Of a stretch of 39,245 bases of DNA, positions 34,105 through 39,245 are shown piece by piece. Within the stretch, counting starts at the first letter, position 1, and each line of letters starts with the position of its first letter. The notes under the pieces are model-generated. The model searched no databases. It saw only the letters and a program-made list of their open reading frames with translations, and had not been told where the DNA came from. Both the position numbers and the translations under genes were made by a program. The DNA is from a bacterium UBP4_UBA6127 (GTDB lineage Bacteria > UBP4 > UBA4092), in the NCBI GenBank assembly GCA_002428325.1, contig DIVR01000012.1:1-39245 (forward strand), in the 5' to 3' direction.

Positions 34105-35199
34105 ATGAAACGACTTCATCGTTATATTTTGACTGAATTTGCCGGCCCGATGGGCCTGTCGCTGCTGGTCTTCACTTTTGTCCTGATGACCCGGCGGATC
34201 GATGACTTGATTGCCCTGCTGAATTTTGAAGATGTGGAATGGCAGCTGGTGGCGACAGTGGTTGGATTATTACTGCCTTTTTTATTGACCATGACTTTAC
34301 CGATGGGGTTATTGATTGCCTGTCTGACAGTTTTCAGCCGATGGAATTCCGACCGGGAATTATTGATACTTCGGACCAGCGGCATTAATCCTTTTACTGT
34401 TTTGAAACCCATTCTGGTGATGGGGGCTGTCTCCACCTTGTTGGTAATGTATTTTTCCACTCAGGTGGTTCCCTGGACCTATAGCGCTTTTCGGGGGACT
34501 ATGTACCAGGTGGCGACTCGGATGGCCCAACATTTAAGCATTAATTCCTATAACAAATTGGGTAATAATCTGATTGTCTATGTAACAGCCGCGGGAGAGA
34601 AAGCCGGCTCCTATAAAGGGTTGACCCTTTTCTTCTCCAAGGAAGGCAAAGTGGACCAGATGCTGACGGCCAAGGAAGGCCAGGTGGACGTGGACCCGGA
34701 TAAGGAAATGATTACCCTTCAATTGGAGAATGGCAGTTTCTATAAAACGGATGCCAAAGACCCTTCCCATTTTTACATCGGGACTTTTGACCGATGGGTC
34801 TCTCAGACAGCTTTGGGTAAAGTCCTGAATGCCCCGGGACAAGGCCCCAAGAAACGCAGGGAATATACCCTAGCCGAATTAAAAGAGGCAATTGCCAAAG
34901 AATCCGGGAAAGCTGCTAATACTCTCAAAGTGGAATACCATGAACGTTTTGCCATCCCTTTTTCCTGCCTGGTATTTGTGCTGATGGGATTTTCGTTTGG
35001 TTCGATCTGGAAGGTAAAAAATAAGACCCTGGGATTTTTCCTGGGAGTCTTATTGATAGGGGTTTACTGGATACTGCTGGTCATGGGAGAATCATTAGGC
35101 ATTAAGGGGAGAATCCCTCCCATGCTGGGGGTCTGGACACCCAATCTTATCCTGGGTGGATTAGGAATCTATCTTTCCTGGAAGACATGCCGGCAATAG
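34105..35199 (+). CDS. LptF/LptG-family lipopolysaccharide export permease
   Basis: The 364-residue protein has the YjgP/YjgQ layout: three N-terminal helices (about 10-30, 50-85, 100-125), a periplasmic beta-jellyroll of ~150 residues (130-275) and three C-terminal helices. MKRLHRYILTEFAGPM and DLIALLNFEDVEW are the typical N-terminal words, with PMGLLIACLTVFSRWNSDRE the coupling-helix region. Together with LptB ATPases it extracts LPS from the inner membrane. I start at the ATG at 34105, because the family begins MKRL-x-RYIL and the upstream 28 codons overlap the terminator. It is co-transcribed with the LptD-like gene 21 bp downstream. Only one of the F/G pair is in the window. Confidence 0.9.
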   Translation: MKRLHRYILTEFAGPMGLSLLVFTFVLMTRRIDDLIALLNFEDVEWQLVATVVGLLLPFLLTMTLPMGLLIACLTVFSRWNSDRELLILRTSGINPFTVLKPILVMGAVSTLLVMYFSTQVVPWTYSAFRGTMYQVATRMAQHLSINSYNKLGNNLIVYVTAAGEKAGSYKGLTLFFSKEGKVDQMLTAKEGQVDVDPDKEMITLQLENGSFYKTDAKDPSHFYIGTFDRWVSQTALGKVLNAPGQGPKKRREYTLAELKEAIAKESGKAANTLKVEYHERFAIPFSCLVFVLMGFSFGSIWKVKNKTLGFFLGVLLIGVYWILLVMGESLGIKGRIPPMLGVWTPNLILGGLGIYLSWKTCRQ

Positions 35200-35220
35200 G
35201 AATATAGGAATACTATCATC

Positions 35221-37407
35221 ATGATGAAGAAAATAATAAAACCTTGCCTGGCCCTGATTATCGGATTAGCTCTTGGTTATCCGTCTTACAGCCAGACAGC
35301 CTCGAAGGATACGGCTGTAAACTCTTCGGGTATATCAGTTTCGACCTCCTCGGACACTCATGCGGTTGAGACCGGAGGCTTTTTCCTCCCTGCTAAAGAT
35401 AAACGATACCCCTTGCATATCCAGCATGCTGATAATATGGTGTACCGGGAAGCGGAAGGTTATGTCCATGGAACAGGCCATGTCCTGATGACCTATGGGG
35501 AAGATACCTTACTGGCAGATGAAATTCATTATTCCCCCAAAGAAAAGTTATTTCAGGCCAAGGGAAATGTTGTTTATTATTTCCAGCCGGCTCCGGGAGA
35601 ACCTTTCAAAGTCATGCGTTGTGATGCGGTGGAATATGAATTCAATACTGAAAAAGGAATGATCCATCATGCCCGGACTTTTCTATCTCCGGTCTATGTG
35701 GATGCGCCCCTGGCCGAACAAATCAATGCCAAGGAACAGGTTGTCAAGGAAGGGACTTATACCACCTGCAACCTGGAGAAACCCCATTATTACTTCAAGG
35801 CTAAATCCCTTCTGATTTATCCCAATGATAAGATTGTGGCAAAAAATGTGGTGATGTATGTGGGATCGATGCCGGTTTTCTTCTGGCCCTCCTATACCCG
35901 TAAAATGAATGATAATGAGTCCCATTATAAGACTGAGTTTGGGACTTCCAGCCGGCTGGGATATTATGTTCGGACCCTTTTCAAAATCCAGGGAACCGAT
36001 AATCTGAAAGTCTATCCCCGGTTTGATTATTTTTCCAAACAGGGGTTTGGAGTAGGTGTTGATTTGAAATATGACTACGATTCTACCGGAAAAGGACTCC
36101 TGCAAACCTATTATATTGATGAAGACGAAGGGGACCAGGAACGTTACCGGTTATCTTACCGGCATCGGACAGAGCTGAATAATGATATCCGGATTTCGGC
36201 TTTTGCCGATTATCCCAGTGATGCCCAGATGGACCAGGATTATATGCGGCTCGATAAAAGAGGCAACCTGGAAACTCGGGATATCTTCGCCTCGTTAGAA
36301 AAATGGGACAGCAACTATAATATCCGGTTAATCGCCCGGCAGATTGATGAATGGGTGGAAGATGGTTCCCAGCCAGATGAAGGGGATTATAAACTCAGAG
36401 AACAGTCGGCTCCTAAATTGGAAGCTTCCTTGAAATACCAGAAACTGGGAGAATCTCCTTTTTATTATGCTGGATATGGCAGCCTGGCGGCCAATAAACA
36501 TTATGAAGGAAATAAACCCCTCATCAATGAGACCACCTACCAATCCCTTGATGCCGAATTTGACCAGACCCTGGCCTGGGCCCAGCCGATGAGTGAGAAA
36601 GATACCCTTCTGGCAAACCTCTCCTTATTCAATAGTTATTCGGAAAAAACCTCCGATGATGACAGCTCAAATGATTATGATACCTATCTGCAGGGAAGGC
36701 TGCGCTGGCAACGCCGGTTCAATCGGTACCTGAAAGGGGATTTGTACTATACCGTGCAACAACAGCTGGATGCTTCAGATGAAGATGCCCCCTCGGGACT
36801 TTTACAACATACCATTGGCAGCCGGTTTAATTACCGGGTACCGGGAGAACGGATGCGTATCCGATGGCGGACTGAATACAGCCTCCTGCCGGAAGAAGAT
36901 ATTGCGGTGGATTCCCGCCAATACTACAGCCGATTGGAATGGAAATGGAAAATCAATGATAAATGGTCCACCGATCTTACCAATGTCTTGGCTAAAGGAA
37001 AACAGGAAACCTCAGCAGCTGGTAAATATTTCCATCAGTACCAGTCTTTCCTGAATGGGATTACTTATACCCCCAATTCCCGGTGGCAGGCCCGGTTAGT
37101 CAGCTATTATAAGATGCATCAAACCCCTGAAGCGGCCGGCGGTGATTATGACGAATTATCTTTCTATCCCAGTTTTACCACCTACCTGGGTGATAAATGG
37201 AAGGCTAATATCAGCGCTAATTATAATGCTACTTCGGGTGTGATGGATGAGACTAAGCTGGAATTGGTCAGAGACCTTCATTGCTGGGAAGCTTATATCC
37301 GGCTCAGCCATACCCCTGATAATGATTCCATCCATTTTGTCCTGAAAATCAAAGCCTTCACGGACCCTGTCTTTGCCATGGATGACCGAAATCCCCTGGA
37401 AGATTAA
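35221..37407 (+). CDS. lptD: LptD/OstA-like outer-membrane LPS assembly protein
   Basis: The 728-residue protein has a signal peptide (1-25). An OstA/LptA-like beta-jellyroll follows at about 60-190 (ADNMVYREAEGYVHGTGHV, LLADEIHYSPKEKLFQAKGN). Then comes a long beta-barrel domain with alternating aromatic/polar strands ending at Asp728. MYVGSMPVFFWPSY is the conserved LptD segment at the junction (plug/barrel start). It would receive LPS from the periplasmic bridge and insert it in the outer membrane. It ends without the C-terminal aromatic usual for E. coli barrels, so assembly signals may differ. It forms an operon with the LptF/G gene. Confidence 0.88.
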   Translation: MMKKIIKPCLALIIGLALGYPSYSQTASKDTAVNSSGISVSTSSDTHAVETGGFFLPAKDKRYPLHIQHADNMVYREAEGYVHGTGHVLMTYGEDTLLADEIHYSPKEKLFQAKGNVVYYFQPAPGEPFKVMRCDAVEYEFNTEKGMIHHARTFLSPVYVDAPLAEQINAKEQVVKEGTYTTCNLEKPHYYFKAKSLLIYPNDKIVAKNVVMYVGSMPVFFWPSYTRKMNDNESHYKTEFGTSSRLGYYVRTLFKIQGTDNLKVYPRFDYFSKQGFGVGVDLKYDYDSTGKGLLQTYYIDEDEGDQERYRLSYRHRTELNNDIRISAFADYPSDAQMDQDYMRLDKRGNLETRDIFASLEKWDSNYNIRLIARQIDEWVEDGSQPDEGDYKLREQSAPKLEASLKYQKLGESPFYYAGYGSLAANKHYEGNKPLINETTYQSLDAEFDQTLAWAQPMSEKDTLLANLSLFNSYSEKTSDDDSSNDYDTYLQGRLRWQRRFNRYLKGDLYYTVQQQLDASDEDAPSGLLQHTIGSRFNYRVPGERMRIRWRTEYSLLPEEDIAVDSRQYYSRLEWKWKINDKWSTDLTNVLAKGKQETSAAGKYFHQYQSFLNGITYTPNSRWQARLVSYYKMHQTPEAAGGDYDELSFYPSFTTYLGDKWKANISANYNATSGVMDETKLELVRDLHCWEAYIRLSHTPDNDSIHFVLKIKAFTDPVFAMDDRNPLED

Positions 37408-37821
37408 TCCGGGTTGATACCTGCATATCCCTTGTTAGGCCCTGTGCCTTCAAGGTATTTACTCTGTGATATATCTATACCCTTTAAACAGGGTTGTTTT
37501 GGAAATAACCCCTCCACATCTTTCGATTTTCTCTTTCTCTTCAGTAGAGGTAGTGTGCTGAAAAGATGAATAAACAGTCCTGTCATCCATAACTTTTCCA
37601 AATCTTTGTAACACACCTAAACCTTGAATAGTATGAGTTCCATTTTATTAATCAATTCTTTCCATATTGTATCAGGGAAATATATTCTATAATTCAGTGT
37701 TATTTTAATTGACAATGTATTAGACAATAATATATATTGTTCTCTAATATTGATTTGTTTATATGGACATAATTTATTAAGTACAACAATATATTTATAT
37801 TTCAGAGTTTACGGGGGCTGT
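37408..37821. other. intergenic, strongly AT-rich on the right
   Basis: The 414 bp between lptD and the repeat protein hold a promoter at 37709-37738 and nothing else I can support. A 70-codon minus frame at 37404-37616 has no ribosome site or family resemblance. The composition changes sharply near 37620, marking the start of the accessory region. Confidence 0.45.
37709..37738 (+). promoter_or_regulatory. promoter of the repeat-protein gene
   Basis: TTGACA (37709-37714), an 18-bp spacer and TATATT (37733-37738) lie in very AT-rich DNA. Predicted start near 37745, ~77-nt leader. Confidence 0.5.
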
Positions 37822-39245
37822 ATGGTCAGAAATAATCTAATTTTAATGTGTCTTTTAGGGTTTATGACTATTGGTAGAAGCATGGGTGATATACCAAAAC
37901 AAATTGGTATCCAGGGGCAAGTTACCGATACGACAGGAATAGTTCTCTCAGATGGTAATTATGATGTTACTTTCAGTGTTTATTCTGTAGATAATGGAGA
38001 TGCCCCAATATATACAGAAATTGCGTCTCAATTATTAATTTCTAATGGAAGATTCAGTTATTTATTGGGATCAAGTAATGTATTAAATTTACCTTTTGGA
38101 AGAGATTATTGGTTAAGTGTGAAAATTGGCGATGATGATGAGTTATTGCCTAGGAGTAAAATAGTTTCTGTAGGAAATAGCTATAAATCATTAAACGCAG
38201 ATTATGCTGATTCAGCAAACCAGTCCAATGATTCTTTATCATCTCTTACAACTCAGTATCTAATTTCAGCTGAGAATATTTTAACTGGAGTTATAGCCGC
38301 TGATAGATTGGTTGGTAATTATTCAAGTATTACTGCTAATCATGCAATATCTAGTGATTATGCTTTTAGTTCAGATAGCGCAAATGTATCATTAAGTGCT
38401 TCCAATGCTACAAATGCAGTAAACGCCGAGTCAGCAGAAAATGCGACCTATGCCATACAAGCAGGTTCATCATATCAGGCAGATACAGCTGTAACCTTAG
38501 TATCTGCTAGTAATATCCTGGAAGGTGTCATTTCAACTGAAAGAATTATTGGTAATTATTTGAACGCAACAACTCAATATGCTTTAGTGGCAGGTTCAGT
38601 TGAAAATGCTACAACAGCACAGGAAGCTATCTATGCGTTTACAGCAAGCACAGCAACGACATTAGTCTCTGCGGCAAATATTCTTGACGGTATTCTATCA
38701 GCCGAGCGTTTGCAGGGTATGTATGGACGTGTAACGGTTGATCATTCTTTCACATCGGTGACTGCCCAATTATTACTGGATGCAGAAAGTATTATAAATG
38801 GTGTTGTTCAAACAGAAAGAATATCAGGAAATTATCTTAATGCAACAACAAATCATGCGTTATCAGCTGATAACGCATTAGTGGCAAATCAATCTTATTC
38901 TTCAATCACTTCAGAGATATTAGGATCTGCAGCAAATATTATATCGGGAACAATATTGAGTGATAGAATGAACGGATTTTATTCAAATGTTACATCTAAT
39001 CATGCATTAACTTCTGAAACATCATTCAATGCTATTAATTCTATAAGTTCATTGACGACTCAATATCTCTTATCTGCCTCTGATATTCTAAGTGGTATTA
39101 TTTCTCCAGATCGTTTGGAGGGCACTTATTTATCTCTTACATCAGGATATTCCTTAAGTGTGGATTCCTCCATATATGCTGAAAAAAGTAATTATTCATC
39201 TTCAGCGGATGTGGCAACAACTATAATGGACCCCAAAAACCAGAC
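37822..39245 (+). CDS. secreted fibre-like repeat protein (3' end cut by window edge)
   Basis: 474 codons are open to the right edge with no stop. Residues 1-21 are a signal peptide. Residues ~27-118 form the domain that opens QIGIQGQVTDTTGIVLSDGN and ends in LPRSKIVSVGNSYKSLNADYADSA. This domain is common at the N-terminus of tail-fibre-like surface proteins in candidate phyla. From ~140 on, at least six copies of the unit NILxGVIxxxRLxGNYxxxTxxHAL occur (anchors near residues 152, 231, 286, 323, 372, 421). The 25-50-residue linkers between them are rich in Ala/Ser/Thr/Asn with A-x-x-A spacing. The period is irregular (79, 55, 37, 49, 49). No catalytic domain is seen. An extracellular, probably trimeric, adhesin or fibre is inferred. 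It is missed by stop-to-stop gene calling because it is unfinished. Confidence 0.75.
   Translation, partial: MVRNNLILMCLLGFMTIGRSMGDIPKQIGIQGQVTDTTGIVLSDGNYDVTFSVYSVDNGDAPIYTEIASQLLISNGRFSYLLGSSNVLNLPFGRDYWLSVKIGDDDELLPRSKIVSVGNSYKSLNADYADSANQSNDSLSSLTTQYLISAENILTGVIAADRLVGNYSSITANHAISSDYAFSSDSANVSLSASNATNAVNAESAENATYAIQAGSSYQADTAVTLVSASNILEGVISTERIIGNYLNATTQYALVAGSVENATTAQEAIYAFTASTATTLVSAANILDGILSAERLQGMYGRVTVDHSFTSVTAQLLLDAESIINGVVQTERISGNYLNATTNHALSADNALVANQSYSSITSEILGSAANIISGTILSDRMNGFYSNVTSNHALTSETSFNAINSISSLTTQYLLSASDILSGIISPDRLEGTYLSLTSGYSLSVDSSIYAEKSNYSSSADVATTIMDPKNQ

Noticed and set aside
37404..37616. 70-codon minus frame after lptD
   Set aside because: Overlaps the lptD stop, has no ribosome site and no recognisable similarity.
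1..39245. tRNA, rRNA or CRISPR array
   Set aside because: No T-loop or cloverleaf signature, no rRNA core sequence and no regular repeat-spacer array was seen on either strand by reading; a tRNAscan or CRISPR-finder run would be the decisive test.

Overview
The window looks like a chromosomal contig from an uncultured, probably anaerobic, diderm (LPS-type) bacterium. Evidence for two membranes is an MsbA-type lipid exporter, an LptF/LptG-family permease directly followed by an LptD/OstA-like outer-membrane protein, a TRAP solute-binding lipoprotein and several secreted proteins. I cannot place the phylum. The mixture (RHS protein, fibre-like repeat protein, papain-type secreted protease, many hybrid histidine kinases, M55 aminopeptidase, ceramidase-like hydrolase, corrinoid-type methyltransferase) resembles poorly sampled candidate phyla more than any cultured model. 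Conserved genes are of moderate GC. The two window ends (about 900-2000 and 37600-39245) are visibly AT-rich and carry accessory genes.

Layout. Positions 1-2130: C-terminal end of an RHS polymorphic toxin with a small toxin-like tail, its probable immunity gene, and a scar of an IS30-family element. 2350-7128 (minus): a large secreted C1A protease and a ceramidase-like hydrolase. 7375-10519 (plus): two paralogous zinc-ribbon membrane proteins, an M55 D-aminopeptidase and a pterin-binding methyltransferase. 10668-13948 (minus): a GAF histidine kinase and MsbA. 14033-14226 (minus): a strongly structured stand-alone RNA with its own promoter and terminator, whose fold matches 6S RNA. 14366-20298: a PAP2 phosphatase, a hybrid kinase and glycogen phosphorylase. 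20467-21954 (minus): TRAP DctP and DctQ with no DctM beside them. 22063-26208 (minus): a three-gene phosphorelay cluster with four receiver domains. 26463-28448 (plus): a GH27 alpha-galactosidase.

28654-31781 (minus) is a redox/aldehyde-stress cassette of aldo/keto reductase, two flavodoxin-fold proteins and an AdhR-like MerR regulator. Its distal promoter is a textbook MerR promoter (19-bp spacer, perfect 18-bp dyad). The first reading frame behind that promoter is only the first 17 codons of an iron-type alcohol dehydrogenase, so the original lead gene seems to have been deleted. 31943-32941 (minus) is a 2-hydroxyacid dehydrogenase. 33205-37407 (plus) is a membrane protein followed by the LptF/G-LptD pair. 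From 37822 to the right edge runs an open, unfinished secreted repeat protein of the tail-fibre/adhesin type.

The most rewarding points are the 6S-like RNA, the beheaded MerR operon, the RHS tail/immunity pair next to the IS30 scar, the fibre-like repeat protein, and the paired zinc-ribbon proteins. All family assignments are from motif reading by eye; no database search was run.
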